From positions 1 through 50,882 of the forward strand of contig CAZOLI010000023.1 of NCBI GenBank assembly GCA_964580675.1: a stretch of 50,882 nt of DNA. The letters run 5' to 3'. The translations under genes and the position numbers were made by a program. Shown here in pieces: positions 25,532-34,442 of this stretch. The DNA is from CAZOLI01 sp964580675 (GTDB lineage: Bacteria; Planctomycetota; MHYJ01; CAYXQY01). How positions within the stretch are numbered: position 1 is the stretch's first letter; each line of letters begins with the position of its first letter. Below the pieces are notes generated by a model. That model searched no databases and had not been told where the DNA came from. It worked only from the letters and a program-made list of their open reading frames with translations.

Positions 25532-28054
25532 CTAATTCCCGTCGTCTTCGTTGTCCGTTTCATCGTCCGTTTCTTCCTCCTCCTCGTCCCCGGTAGAGAA
25601 CGCCGGGGGGTCCTCTTCATCGGAACCGGGAGCCACTTCGAGAAATTTCTCCCGGGTCTTTTCGGTGGTAAGTACGTATTTTATCACTTTTCTCGCACAA
25701 TCATTGCAGTAACCCGCACGGGGATCTCGATTTTGCTCCTCCATCCGTTTCCGGCTGAATTCGCGCATCCGGTTAATCGCCCGATACACCGACTTCAACT
25801 GTTCCTCCTCCCCGGAGATTTCATCCGGATCCAGGGACGAAAACAGGTCTTCTCGATCCGGATAAAAGGAATTCAGCGCCAGCAAAAACGGTTCAATCTG
25901 AAAATCGGACTTCATCTCCGAATACATGGCACGCTTGAACCGCTGCAGAAGACCCGGCAGGGCAATCCGGGGATCCGGACGGGACACTTCCTCGTTGACG
26001 TAACTTCCAAATTTGTGAATGATTGATTCTCGAAATGATTCCCGTTCGGCCGGGTCCTCATCAATGCCGATGAAGTCCTCTTCCTGGTCGAGGTACTCAT
26101 CCGGTTCCACACGTTTTTCCTGTACCTCATCGTATACTTTTTCCTCCCGGAGATATGCCTTCGCGTGGTCGAGGTAGCGGTTTACACGATCAAGAATGTC
26201 CTGCTCCTCCACGTTGAAGAGCGCTTCTTCCACCTCTCGAAGCACCCGGTTATTATAATTTTTCTGTACCAGATCAAGCCGTTCCCGCATGTCTTCCCCT
26301 TCGTTCTCGAGGATTGCTTCATATAGCTGGAACGGATTGATGCAGCCGGATCCCGGTGAGGCACTTCGGGCCAGGTTCCCCAGAATCCGCTTGAACCATC
26401 TCGGGCTACGACCGTCTTTGCCCTCCTCGTCGCGATGTTCGTTGCGGAGGGCCGACACAAATTTGTCCGTCAGCGCCGGCCGGTAGTCCGGCGGTATCGT
26501 GGAAAAATCGTTGGTGTAAATTCGGGCCTTCTGCTCCTGGTCCATCTCCTCGATGAGCTCCTTCTGTTTTTCAAGAATCTCCTGACGACGCTCAAGCCGC
26601 CCGGAGTCCGTGTTGCCCGCCTTCTCTTCTTGGGCCAGTTTCTTCTCTCGTTCCTCAAACCAGCCGGACATGTCGGGAGGATTCATCCGGGTTAAAACCG
26701 TGTAAAGCGCCCCCATCTCCACCGTATGGGGACTTATGTGACGATCCTTCCGAATTTCGTGAACGTTCGGTCTGTATATTTCTCGTTCCCGTTTGTAGTT
26801 CAGCAAATACGGCACCGAAATTTTTTCGATTCGATCCCGGAGACCTTCCGTCATAACGTTTTCCTCAAGAAGCTCCACCTCCGGAATATTGGTCGATCCA
26901 AAAATCGCAAAATCCACCTTGTGGGTTACGTCCCCGAAGTCCACCGTCTTTTCCTCAATCGCACTGAGCAAATGCTGAAGCTGTTTGTGGTTTTTGTTGA
27001 ATATATCCTGGTAATTGATCAGTCCGCGCGTCGCACAGGAGGGCTTCCCGTAGAATTCAAACAGTGTCAATCCCTTGAGAATACTCGATACGTCCCTCTT
27101 GCTGCTGTCCGGCGAAATGGGCTGAAGATTGGTTTCAACGTTCACGCCCGGATCCACTTCCGCTATTCCCTTTCCCCGCTCCAGACTGAAGAGAAAGCGA
27201 ACTACTTCGACGTGCTTCATCACCTTGTGCCAGTCTCCGTCATACAGCTTCATTAACCGTTCCCGGATGTTCTGACAGTTCCGGCACGGTTCCATCTCGT
27301 GAATTTTCCTCGGAATCACGAAATCATCGATCTGCTGAATCTGCCGTTCCCGTTCATCCGGATCGTCGACGTTGTTACGGATTTCCTCCCGCTTGCTCTC
27401 CAGAATTTTGTTCAGCAGTCGCTCCCTCTTTTTCCGGGGAATGAGAGATATGGGGTTGTCCTGCATCGGACACTCCATCCGGCTAAAAATTTCCGACTCC
27501 GGAAGGTCGGAATAACTGGTCTGTTCCTCGGATTTCATTTCGTCAATGTTACCGAATCCCAGCTGTTCCTTCGCACCCGCCTCAAATTTCTCCCGAAACA
27601 ACCAGTTGTAAGTGTACACCGCCCCCTCGTCCGTCCGGGAGTATTCCTCGAGTCCCTTCTCAATCAGGTAAAACACACGGGATTTTCCCGTCCCCGGTGG
27701 ACCGATGAGCACAAAAATGCTCTCGTCCTCCTCCTGCTCGGCACAGGCATTGATGTGTTTGAACAATTTCTTCACGGGGCGCTCCTGCCCCACCAGCTTC
27801 ATCTCCCCGTTGAAAAAGGGATCGTCGAAAATCTTGAATCGGGGAAGCGTCTCCCCGCAATCCTTTATTTCTTCTTTTCCGAAATGCAGGATTGCGTCCC
27901 GGATATACTGATATGACGTCCGGGTGAGTTTATACGGATCCTCCTCCAGCATCTGGAGGTACTGGAGATAGGAGAGACGGTTGTGGGTGCGCTGAAACTC
28001 CTCTTTTACTTCCGAGGCAAGCTCATTAAATAAATCCCGGGCATTCTTCGACAT
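25532..28054 (-). CDS. PrkA-family serine protein kinase, enlarged
   Basis: PrkA/YeaG-like protein: an AAA+ ATPase core with Walker A GPPGTGKS (118-125) and a C-terminal PrkA domain distantly resembling kinases. These proteins act in starvation, sporulation or nitrogen stress, possibly also as ATP-dependent proteases. It has 840 residues, whereas PrkA is usually about 630-690; the extra length is spread through acidic insertions and a tail of about 40 residues that is mostly Asp/Glu. Cysteine pairs CRNC (about 257) and CNDC (783-786) could hold zinc. The normal partners yeaH (VWA) and spoVR/ycgB are absent. I see no strong Shine-Dalgarno. Confidence 0.85.
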   Translation of the reverse strand: MSKNARDLFNELASEVKEEFQRTHNRLSYLQYLQMLEEDPYKLTRTSYQYIRDAILHFGKEEIKDCGETLPRFKIFDDPFFNGEMKLVGQERPVKKLFKHINACAEQEEDESIFVLIGPPGTGKSRVFYLIEKGLEEYSRTDEGAVYTYNWLFREKFEAGAKEQLGFGNIDEMKSEEQTSYSDLPESEIFSRMECPMQDNPISLIPRKKRERLLNKILESKREEIRNNVDDPDERERQIQQIDDFVIPRKIHEMEPCRNCQNIRERLMKLYDGDWHKVMKHVEVVRFLFSLERGKGIAEVDPGVNVETNLQPISPDSSKRDVSSILKGLTLFEFYGKPSCATRGLINYQDIFNKNHKQLQHLLSAIEEKTVDFGDVTHKVDFAIFGSTNIPEVELLEENVMTEGLRDRIEKISVPYLLNYKREREIYRPNVHEIRKDRHISPHTVEMGALYTVLTRMNPPDMSGWFEEREKKLAQEEKAGNTDSGRLERRQEILEKQKELIEEMDQEQKARIYTNDFSTIPPDYRPALTDKFVSALRNEHRDEEGKDGRSPRWFKRILGNLARSASPGSGCINPFQLYEAILENEGEDMRERLDLVQKNYNNRVLREVEEALFNVEEQDILDRVNRYLDHAKAYLREEKVYDEVQEKRVEPDEYLDQEEDFIGIDEDPAERESFRESIIHKFGSYVNEEVSRPDPRIALPGLLQRFKRAMYSEMKSDFQIEPFLLALNSFYPDREDLFSSLDPDEISGEEEQLKSVYRAINRMREFSRKRMEEQNRDPRAGYCNDCARKVIKYVLTTEKTREKFLEVAPGSDEEDPPAFSTGDEEEEETDDETDNEDDGN

Positions 28055-28426
28055 GTGAGGATGGACCTGAATTCGTCAGTTCAATTCAAAAAACTTTTGA
28101 TGGGTCCTCCATCCGTTCCGAATCCGAACCCGAAATGGACGAACCATCTCTTCGACCAGACGCTGGCTCCGATTGCGTCGATGTCCCCTTTCGGGGAATA
28201 AATTGCCTTCAGCCTCTGAAGAGCCATCTTAAATTAGCCCCAAATCTGTTGCAAATTCAGAGGGATGACCACATAGGTTCGCCAGCCGAAGAAGTTGGAG
28301 GGAAACCCAAAAAAGGGGGGGTGCGGTCGGAGGTGGGGACCTTTCGGGGACCGATGCCGACCGGGACATTTATATAGACCTTCCGCCACTCCGTTCCCCC
28401 GGTGTCGCAAAGAGATTCCTGTGCAA
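28055..28426. other. Intergenic region upstream of prkA-like gene
   Basis: No open frame here looks coding. It contains a terminator for the MshEN-Fis gene (28309-28362, listed) and a small hairpin TCCCC-TTTC-GGGGA near 28186-28199. The prkA-like gene must have its own promoter in the remaining 250 bases, or be reached by read-through; I cannot identify a convincing -35/-10 pair. Confidence 0.4.
28309..28362 (-). terminator. Terminator of the MshEN-Fis regulator gene
   Basis: On the minus strand GGTCGG (complement of 28357-28362) pairs with CCGACC (complement of 28325-28330) around a 26-base loop and is followed by seven C and then TTTTTT (28309-28314). The long loop makes it a less typical terminator. 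Confidence 0.5.
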
Positions 28427-28915
28427 TTACGTGGATTCCGTGGTTTCGACGGTTTCTTTGCTTTCTTCTCCTCCGGACGTCCCATTGTCTTCCATTCGTT
28501 CGAGCCATCGATACACCGTCATACGAGACACCTGGAGGCGTCTGGCGGCTTCGGAAAGATTCCCATCTGCCTCGGACATTGCTTCACGGATCCGCCGGCA
28601 TTTTTCGTCTTCATTTAACCGATCCCACTTCGGGTTTCGGCCGCGGCCACGCCTCTGCTCCTCGGGCGTTTCCACACAGAGCAACTGCTCCTGTATGGCA
28701 TTTAACAGCTGGTCACGGGTACAGAACCCATTTTCGATTAATATCTCGCCGAGCAAACGGCTGTTGTTCTCCTCCTGAAGACAGAGTGCAGATTCCAGCT
28801 GTTTGTCGGAAAGGTGTCCCCTGCGGCGTAATATTTCTCCTATTTGCGGGCGTTCTCCCTTATCATCTCCGCCCTCTGATATTTGGTCTCGGGTCTCCTC
28901 ATTGTCCTGTAACAT
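28427..28915 (-). CDS. Small regulator: MshEN-like domain plus Fis-type HTH
   Basis: 162-residue protein with no name that I recognise. Residues 24-47 and 54-77 are two copies of the MshEN signature (x-I/L-G-E-I-L-x3-G ... L ... A-L/I ... Q), separated by six residues as in the N-terminal domain of MshE/GspE ATPases that binds cyclic di-GMP. Residues 103-141 (GNLSEAARRLQVSRMTVYRW) are a Fis-type helix-turn-helix, as at the end of NtrC-class enhancer-binding proteins. There is no AAA+ domain, so it cannot itself activate sigma-54. The termini are acidic. The ATG at 28915 lies within a 31-bp dyad. A role as c-di-GMP-responsive transcription regulator is my inference. Confidence 0.75.
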   Translation of the reverse strand: MLQDNEETRDQISEGGDDKGERPQIGEILRRRGHLSDKQLESALCLQEENNSRLLGEILIENGFCTRDQLLNAIQEQLLCVETPEEQRRGRGRNPKWDRLNEDEKCRRIREAMSEADGNLSEAARRLQVSRMTVYRWLERMEDNGTSGGEESKETVETTEST

Positions 28916-28943
28916 GTCAAGAATTTATTAAATTGATGACATG
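28913..28943 (-). promoter_or_regulatory. 31-bp near-perfect dyad over the start codon
   Basis: The outer arms CATGTCA and TGACATG are perfect 7-base complements; inner AATTT/AAATT pairs follow after a two-base mismatch, and the centre is three bases. The last ATG of the minus-strand arm is the start codon of the regulator. No Shine-Dalgarno lies upstream. It could be an autoregulatory operator or an RNA hairpin hiding the start. Confidence 0.65.
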
Positions 28944-28962
28944 AAAATATCATGGAACGGAA

Positions 28963-28991
28963 ATAATACGGCATATGTCAGTAAGATTCAA
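28963..28991 (-). promoter_or_regulatory. Promoter of the MshEN-Fis regulator gene
   Basis: Minus strand TTGAAT (28986-28991), 17 bases, TATTAT (28963-28968). Initiation would fall near 28956, just upstream of the dyad at 28913-28943. Confidence 0.55.
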
Positions 28992-29052
28992 ATGTATTCT
29001 TTATATGTGCTTTATTTTACAACAAATATGTAAATTCTCCCGAAGCAAACCA

Positions 29053-29993
29053 TTACGTCTGTTGATTCGACTCCCCCGAATGGATCGGGAAAACCTTTCC
29101 GAACAGTTCCTGAAATCGATCCAGCACCCGCTCCTGCGACACGGGAATCAACAGTCGATCCTCGTCCGAATAGATTTCCAGAAGGGGAAGATCTTTCCCG
29201 AGACCGTACTGGCCGGAACAGGACTCGTCCTCGTACACGGCATTGATGCGATTGATGCGGTCAAACGGTATCCGGGTGGATTGCTTCAGCGGGGTGGCAT
29301 CCTGGATGTNNNNNNNNNNNNNNNNNNNNNNNNNNNNNNNNNNNNNNNNNNNNNNNNNNNNNNNNNNNNNNNNNNNNNNNNNNNNNNNNNNNNNNNNNNN
29401 NNNNNNNNNCGGCCTTCTTTCAGGGCATCCGGTTCCGTCCACGGCGTTCGGAGGGGTAAACCGGTATCTTCCCGCGCTTCCAGAGCCATCTCCCGTATGG
29501 ACTCCGGGGATCCGGTCATCTCCAGCAGGTAGCACGTTCCGCTCTTATGCCGGATGGTCAGAAGCCACCTCGTCATGGAAAACGGTGTTTCCGCCACGGG
29601 ATAAAACGGCACCGGAAAGGGGATTTGTGTGTAATCAAGCACAAGAGCTTCGAATTCGTCCAGGTCAAATTCCTCGTCCCGGTCCGACCGGCCCCAGGCA
29701 AACAGCCGGGGCGGCCGTTCCCAGACCGATCTCCGGGATCCCTTGAAGCGCAAAGAATCCTCACCGACAAACACCGTCGGCTGCAGAAACAGGAGAAACA
29801 CCGTTTCGGTCACGAGGGCTATTGCCGGAACCAGAAAAAGGAGTTTCAGAAACACCTGTTCCGGGCTGAGGAAGGAATTGAAAAACAAAAACAGCGACGC
29901 CCCGACAAAACAGAAAAAGGCATACATGAATCCCGGCACACTGAAGGGACGTTCGTGATTTTCCGTTATTTCTTCCGTTTCTGCTGTTGCCAC
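29053..29993 (-). CDS. Membrane-anchored protein of unknown function, interrupted by assembly gap
   Basis: The N-terminal part (29993 down to 29410) encodes about 194 residues: an acidic start, two hydrophobic segments (about 20-45 and 48-75: FMYAFFCFVGASLFLFF and LLFLVPAIALVTETVFLLF), then a soluble region rich in Phe/Trp (VFVGEDSLRFKG, LLTIRHKSGTCYLLEM) resembling bacterial PH-like membrane proteins. After the 100-N gap a frame continues on the same strand (IPFDRINRINAVYEDE to HSGESNQQT) and ends at 29053. The frames differ across the gap, as expected if its true length is not 100. I take both parts as one gene but cannot prove it. It begins 2 bases after the upstream histidine kinase stop, so it is cotranscribed with that kinase. 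Confidence 0.6.
29310..29409. other. Assembly gap of 100 N
   Basis: Run of exactly 100 N, the conventional size for a gap of unknown length between contigs. It interrupts the membrane protein gene. Confidence 0.99.
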
Positions 29994-29995
29994 AA

Positions 29996-31414
29996 CTAAT
30001 GTCCTCCCGGGGAATCAACAGGTTCCTCGTCCACCTCCTCCGGGGACGCCACCGGAATTCGAACCCGGAAATGAGCCCCTTCCTCCGAAGGCAGGCAGGA
30101 GATCTGCCCGTTATGCTCCTCCAAAATTTCTCGTGATATGGACAGGCCGAGCCCCAGCTCGTTGGCGTCGGACGAAAACAGAGGCTCAAATATTTTCTCG
30201 CGAAGATCCTCCGGAACCCCCGTGCCCGTGTCGTGAACATCCACCTGCACCTCCCGTTCACCGTCGATTCTGTTTACCGATGCCCGGATCATGACCCGTC
30301 CTCCTTCGGGCATGGCCTCAAAGCTGTTTAGCAATAAATTAAGAAAAACCTGTTTGATTCGGCCCGGATCCACGTAAACCTCCGGAAGGGCCTCAAGGTC
30401 CATCTCAATCTCAATGTTTCGGTGTTCCGCCCGTTTTTTAATCAGGCGGATTACGTCTTCCAGGAGATTACGTATATTGGTCTCCTGCCGATCCGACTGA
30501 CCCGGATCCGTCATGTGCAGGAATTCATCCAGAATTAACTCAAGCCGCTCGGCTTCGGACAGCATCGCATCAATCAACTCCGGGTCGGGCGGCTCGCCGG
30601 TGTCTTTCTTCAGCATCTGAAGGTTCATCGTAATGGAGGATAACGGATTTCGAATTTCGTGGGCCATCCGCCCGGCCGCCTGTCCAACGGCCGCCATGGT
30701 CCGTGTCTTGAGGAGTTCTTTCTGCTTCTCCGTGATCCGGTCGATCATGTCCTGAAGAGCTCGGGACAGATCGCCAATTTCATCCGATCGCTGTTGTTTT
30801 AATTGAATCTCCTCCTCTCCCTCAACGACCTGTTTGGCCCGCTGTGAGAGTTTCCTGATCGGTGTGGTCAAATAATGTCCAAGCACAATACCGAGTACAA
30901 GAAGGAGCAAAAAACCACTAACCCCCGGAAGGATAAGGCGCCGAATGGCCTTCTCTTTTTCCCGTTCCACTTCTTCAGACGGGTAGAGAAACGCAATTCG
31001 TCCCTGCTCCTGTCCCTGATTTTTCACCGGAAATATCACACCGGAAAACATGTTGTCCGAAACGCGGTAGGACCGGAGTTCCGGTTCCCGTCCTCCGGTT
31101 ACGAACGCCTCGGCGTCCATTCGTCCGATCAGTTCCGTAACATTTTGTTCGGAAAATGTACTGGCAACAGCGGCATCGGGGGATTCAAACACAACCAGTT
31201 CCGCACCCACAGCTTCCGATATCTGGTTGAGTAGCTCTTCCTGAGGAAGAAGGGAGGGAGATTTTGATATGACCCGGATCATGTCCCTGGCCCTCGATAC
31301 CAGGCGGGTCTCAACAGCCGATTCCACGCGGACCACGGCGATCCAGGCGAATCCACCGTACAGAACGGAAAACACAAGCAAAAATGGAATCGTGATTTTC
31401 GATCGAATGCCCAT
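29996..31414 (-). CDS. Sensor histidine kinase with HAMP domain
   Basis: Classical membrane sensor kinase of 472 residues: TM helix 1 (about 8-28), an extracytoplasmic sensor of about 130 residues, TM helix 2 (about 165-185), HAMP (TPIRKLSQRAKQV), phosphoacceptor helix with MAHEIRNPLSSITMNL (His in HEIRNP), N box LLLNSFEAMPEGG, and G boxes DTGTGVPE and LGLGLSISREIL. The layout matches the NtrB/AtoS group, which often pairs with sigma-54 activators. No response regulator is within the window, so the partner is unknown. The downstream membrane protein begins two bases after the stop. Confidence 0.9.
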   Translation of the reverse strand: MGIRSKITIPFLLVFSVLYGGFAWIAVVRVESAVETRLVSRARDMIRVISKSPSLLPQEELLNQISEAVGAELVVFESPDAAVASTFSEQNVTELIGRMDAEAFVTGGREPELRSYRVSDNMFSGVIFPVKNQGQEQGRIAFLYPSEEVEREKEKAIRRLILPGVSGFLLLLVLGIVLGHYLTTPIRKLSQRAKQVVEGEEEIQLKQQRSDEIGDLSRALQDMIDRITEKQKELLKTRTMAAVGQAAGRMAHEIRNPLSSITMNLQMLKKDTGEPPDPELIDAMLSEAERLELILDEFLHMTDPGQSDRQETNIRNLLEDVIRLIKKRAEHRNIEIEMDLEALPEVYVDPGRIKQVFLNLLLNSFEAMPEGGRVMIRASVNRIDGEREVQVDVHDTGTGVPEDLREKIFEPLFSSDANELGLGLSISREILEEHNGQISCLPSEEGAHFRVRIPVASPEEVDEEPVDSPGGH

Positions 31415-31755
31415 TCTTTACGACATTTATTCCTGATTCCCTGAATTGGATAGCCGGTTTTTTCATTGACCTCCCTGCTCACCGGCAATTCCCGTGCGGT
31501 GGAATGTGTTTTCCCGTGTAATAGAAAAGCGCCTCCTCTCCACGGTGTGTCATAACCGGCAACCGGTCAACAACCTGTTTCTTATTGTAGAACAACCCTT
31601 CCCGTAAACAAACAGAAACAACGGCCCCACACCCTGCCCTTTCCGCTGGCCCGGCGGGCACTGGAAATTATCACAATCGGAAACTTATCATAACCCGAAA
31701 GAAACATCGAAACCTTCCGTTCATTTTTTCCTGGCCCATTTGCGTTCCGACCCCA
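31415..31755. other. Divergent intergenic region, nothing further seen
   Basis: 341 bases between the histidine kinase (minus) and the GNAT gene (plus). It should contain both promoters, but I find no convincing -35/-10 pair, no long dyad and no coding frame apart from short shadows. Confidence 0.4.
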
Positions 31756-32754
31756 ATGAGCGAGCAAGAAGAGACGACCGGTGGCACCCCGTCCGTTCAA
31801 ATCGAATCATTTGAGGAGTCCGCCATTCCGTCGATCGTGGAATTCTGGAATGACGCGTTCTCCGATCGACGCAACTTCCTTCCGATGACCCCCGAACTGT
31901 TTCGCCGACGAATTCTTAACGTGGAAACCAACATCGAATCCTTCCATCCGGACCACTTCCTGATGGCACAATCCGAAAACCGTGTTCTCGGCATCATCCA
32001 CGTAGGGGTCCACCCGGAATCATTCTGTGAGGTTCTGTACGAGGACTGGGGAGGCGGAGAGCAGGGCTATATCGGCCTCATCGCCGTTCATCCGGATGCC
32101 CGAAAACAGGGAATCGGATCACGCCTCTGGGAGGCGGGAATGGACCGAATTGGACACACCGAAAATGTCATCATTGACGGACAATGCCTGAATCCGTACT
32201 ACGGAAACAGTCTCGGGCCCTTCCAGCCTTTCTGGGGGACCTCCGAAGGCATCTCCATCCGTCCCGATCAAAAAGATACCATTGGGTTCTTCGCTCGCAG
32301 GGGTTTCGAACCTCGATACAAAGGCCTAACACTGATCACCGAACTACCGGACTCGTACGAAAAACCCGGTGAACTGGAAGACGCTTCGATCAACATTATT
32401 GAAAACGAATATCCGGCCCCCGGTGAGGAGGCCGATCAGCGACTTCCCCAGCCGGCCGCCTCAAACTTCATCGTCACACAGCTTGTATCCGGGGGGAAAA
32501 CAGCCGGTCTGCTGGCCGCCTATCCTTTCGAAAATCTGCCCACGGAAAAATGGGGAATTTACGAATTCCACGTGGACGAGGCACTTCGTGGGCAGGACCT
32601 GGGGAAGACACTGCTTGAACGCACCCTCGTGGAACTCGATGCCCGCGGGGCCGATTCATGCGAAACCCTCGCCCTGGAGGACGTTTCCGACGAAGCCATC
32701 CAGCTCTATAAATCCATGGGATTTGAACAGGACGCCACCTGGTTAATCTACTAA
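31756..32754 (+). CDS. Double-GNAT N-acetyltransferase
   Basis: 332-residue protein with two GCN5-related acetyltransferase domains in tandem. The N-terminal one (about 15-180) has the acetyl-CoA loop VHPDARKQGIGSRLWEAG; the C-terminal one (about 210-332) has VDEALRGQDLGKTLLERTL and ends with LYKSMGFEQDATWLIY. Two-domain GNATs such as mycothiol synthase often have one inactive half; here both loops keep the R/Q-x-x-G-x-G/A pattern, the second slightly degenerate (GQDLG). The substrate is unknown. It converges on fmt. Confidence 0.82.
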   Translation: MSEQEETTGGTPSVQIESFEESAIPSIVEFWNDAFSDRRNFLPMTPELFRRRILNVETNIESFHPDHFLMAQSENRVLGIIHVGVHPESFCEVLYEDWGGGEQGYIGLIAVHPDARKQGIGSRLWEAGMDRIGHTENVIIDGQCLNPYYGNSLGPFQPFWGTSEGISIRPDQKDTIGFFARRGFEPRYKGLTLITELPDSYEKPGELEDASINIIENEYPAPGEEADQRLPQPAASNFIVTQLVSGGKTAGLLAAYPFENLPTEKWGIYEFHVDEALRGQDLGKTLLERTLVELDARGADSCETLALEDVSDEAIQLYKSMGFEQDATWLIY

Positions 32755-32818
32755 CAGGACGCCGCTGGCCGTTTGCTTTCTCCCTTTTCGGTCGTCCTTC
32801 CCCGAACGGATTCCCCGA

Positions 32819-33790
32819 TCAGGCCTCCTCCGGTGGCTCCGTTAGAAACTGATCCCCAGCCTGGGGCTGGTATCCGTTAATGAAATCCATTGCTTCCATG
32901 ACCCGGGAGTTTTCCGGCTGCAACTTCCGAATTGCGAACAGGCCGTCCGCGGTTCCGACCATGATGCCCTTTTTTCCGACCTCGACAATTTTCCCCTCCT
33001 CGCCCGATTCCTCTGCACCGGGCAATTCCCGCCCCTGAATAATATTCATCCGCATGGTGTCACCACGATTGCTCATGTGTAGCCACGTGTACGCTCCCGG
33101 CCAGGGTTGTACGGCGCGAACTCGATTTCGAATTTTTACCGCACTCTCGCCCCAGTCAATCCTGCCGTCTTCCTTGGACAGGACCGGCGCGTCCGTTGCC
33201 TCTTCATCATCCTGAGTCGCCAGCCGAATCCGTCTCTCTTCCATGTCCTTCAGTACACCGGGAAGAACTTCCGCCGCCAGTTCAAACAGTCGCTCCCGCA
33301 GTTCCTCCCGGTCCTCGTGTGGGTGTATTTCGGTCCGGACCTGTTCAATGATGGGACCCGAATCCACTTCCTCCTCCATTCGAAATATCGTGATTCCCGT
33401 CTCCTCGTCGCCGTTCAACAGAGTGTGGGCCACGGGAGCGGCTCCCCGATACCGGGGAAGCAAACTCGGATGAACATTTAGCGCCCCCCGTTCGGGCACC
33501 TCGAGAACCTCCTGTTGCAGAATCTCACCAAAACTGCAGACGAGGAGAAGATCCGGATCCGCAGCTTCCAGCCGGTGAACCGATTCTTCACTGTTGATGC
33601 TTGAGGGCTGAAACACCTCGATATCCTGTGAAATGGCGGCCTTCTTCACCGGTGGCGCCGACTTTTTCCGACCCCTTCCCTTTCTTGCGTCCGGCCGCGT
33701 AACCACAAGTGGTACCTCGTGTCCCGACGCAAGAATCGCCTTGAGAGGAGGTATGGCATATCCGGGTGTTCCAGTATAAATTATTCGCAT
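32819..33790 (-). CDS. fmt: Methionyl-tRNA formyltransferase
   Basis: Formylates initiator Met-tRNA using 10-formyl-tetrahydrofolate. The N-terminal Rossmann domain contains LNVHPSLLPRYRGAAPV (Asn and His of the catalytic triad, about 105-120) and VDSGPII (catalytic Asp, about 144). The C-terminal OB domain includes IRNRVRAVQPWPGAYT. The 323 residues agree with the family. GGAG stands six bases before the ATG on the minus strand. No def or rsmB neighbour is present, although these often flank fmt. Confidence 0.95.
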   Translation of the reverse strand: MRIIYTGTPGYAIPPLKAILASGHEVPLVVTRPDARKGRGRKKSAPPVKKAAISQDIEVFQPSSINSEESVHRLEAADPDLLLVCSFGEILQQEVLEVPERGALNVHPSLLPRYRGAAPVAHTLLNGDEETGITIFRMEEEVDSGPIIEQVRTEIHPHEDREELRERLFELAAEVLPGVLKDMEERRIRLATQDDEEATDAPVLSKEDGRIDWGESAVKIRNRVRAVQPWPGAYTWLHMSNRGDTMRMNIIQGRELPGAEESGEEGKIVEVGKKGIMVGTADGLFAIRKLQPENSRVMEAMDFINGYQPQAGDQFLTEPPEEA

Positions 33791-34011
33791 CTCATCTCCA
33801 GGATATTATTGTGTGCGACAGTTCAGGAACGGAAGTTCAACGTCCGGCAATACGGGGTGGTGAAAATGTCACAGGGATTGATAAATCCGTACAAAACGAA
33901 ACGAATCACCGGGTTGCCTCCATCAACCGCAACCGAAATTCAGAAAACATATTACGAAATTTCAGGATGGAATCCAATACAGCAATTCAACGCCCCACCG
34001 GACGGATTCAT

Positions 34012-34442
34012 TCAGTCCCCGTGGACGTAATCAACAGGTACCTCAAACACGGCACGTTCCTGCGCATCCTTCGCTTCCACCTCCACAACATCTGACGTAA
34101 ACTCCCCCTTTTTAACCAATAGGATATACCGGGCCCTCCCCATTGCCGGCAACTGAAATTCTCCGAATTTATTGGTGTATACACTCGATAACCACTCCCC
34201 CATCACCGGTTGATTCCGGGTTCCTCGATTCCGGAACACGAGAACTCGCCCTTGCTTTATCGGAATTCGGGATCGGGCCGACACGACAACCCCCCGGATC
34301 CCTCGTTCCGTCTCGACGTCAAACGAAATGCTCTTCCTGACGGTTTCACTCCTCGCCGGAACCGAAAGCGCCTCGTCACGGACCGGTGCCAAACCCGGTG
34401 CCTTTACATGAATTCGATAGGATCCGGCCGGAAAATCGGGAA
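34012..34442 (-). CDS. Carboxypeptidase-regulatory-like repeat protein, N-terminus lost in gap
   Basis: The frame runs unbroken from the edge of the N gap (PDFPAGSYRIHVKAPG) to the stop at 34012, about 143 residues. FPAGSYRIHVKAPGL and a later FGEFQLPAMGRARYILLVKKGEF are typical strands of carboxypeptidase-regulatory-like (transthyretin-like) beta domains, where an amine-bearing core domain is followed by a fold found in secreted or surface proteins. Its true start and any signal peptide lie in the gap or just beyond it; the sequence right of the gap is AT-rich and not coding. The function is unknown; a surface role is an inference. Confidence 0.6.

Noticed and set aside
28135..28508. Short frames on both strands between the prkA-like gene and the MshEN-Fis gene
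   Set aside because: Arg/Pro/Lys-rich composition unlike the acidic neighbours, overlap with a hairpin and terminator, no start signal.
31582..31800. 72-codon minus-strand frame between the kinase and GNAT genes
   Set aside because: Overlaps the GNAT start in antisense, Arg/Gly-rich, no homology recognised.
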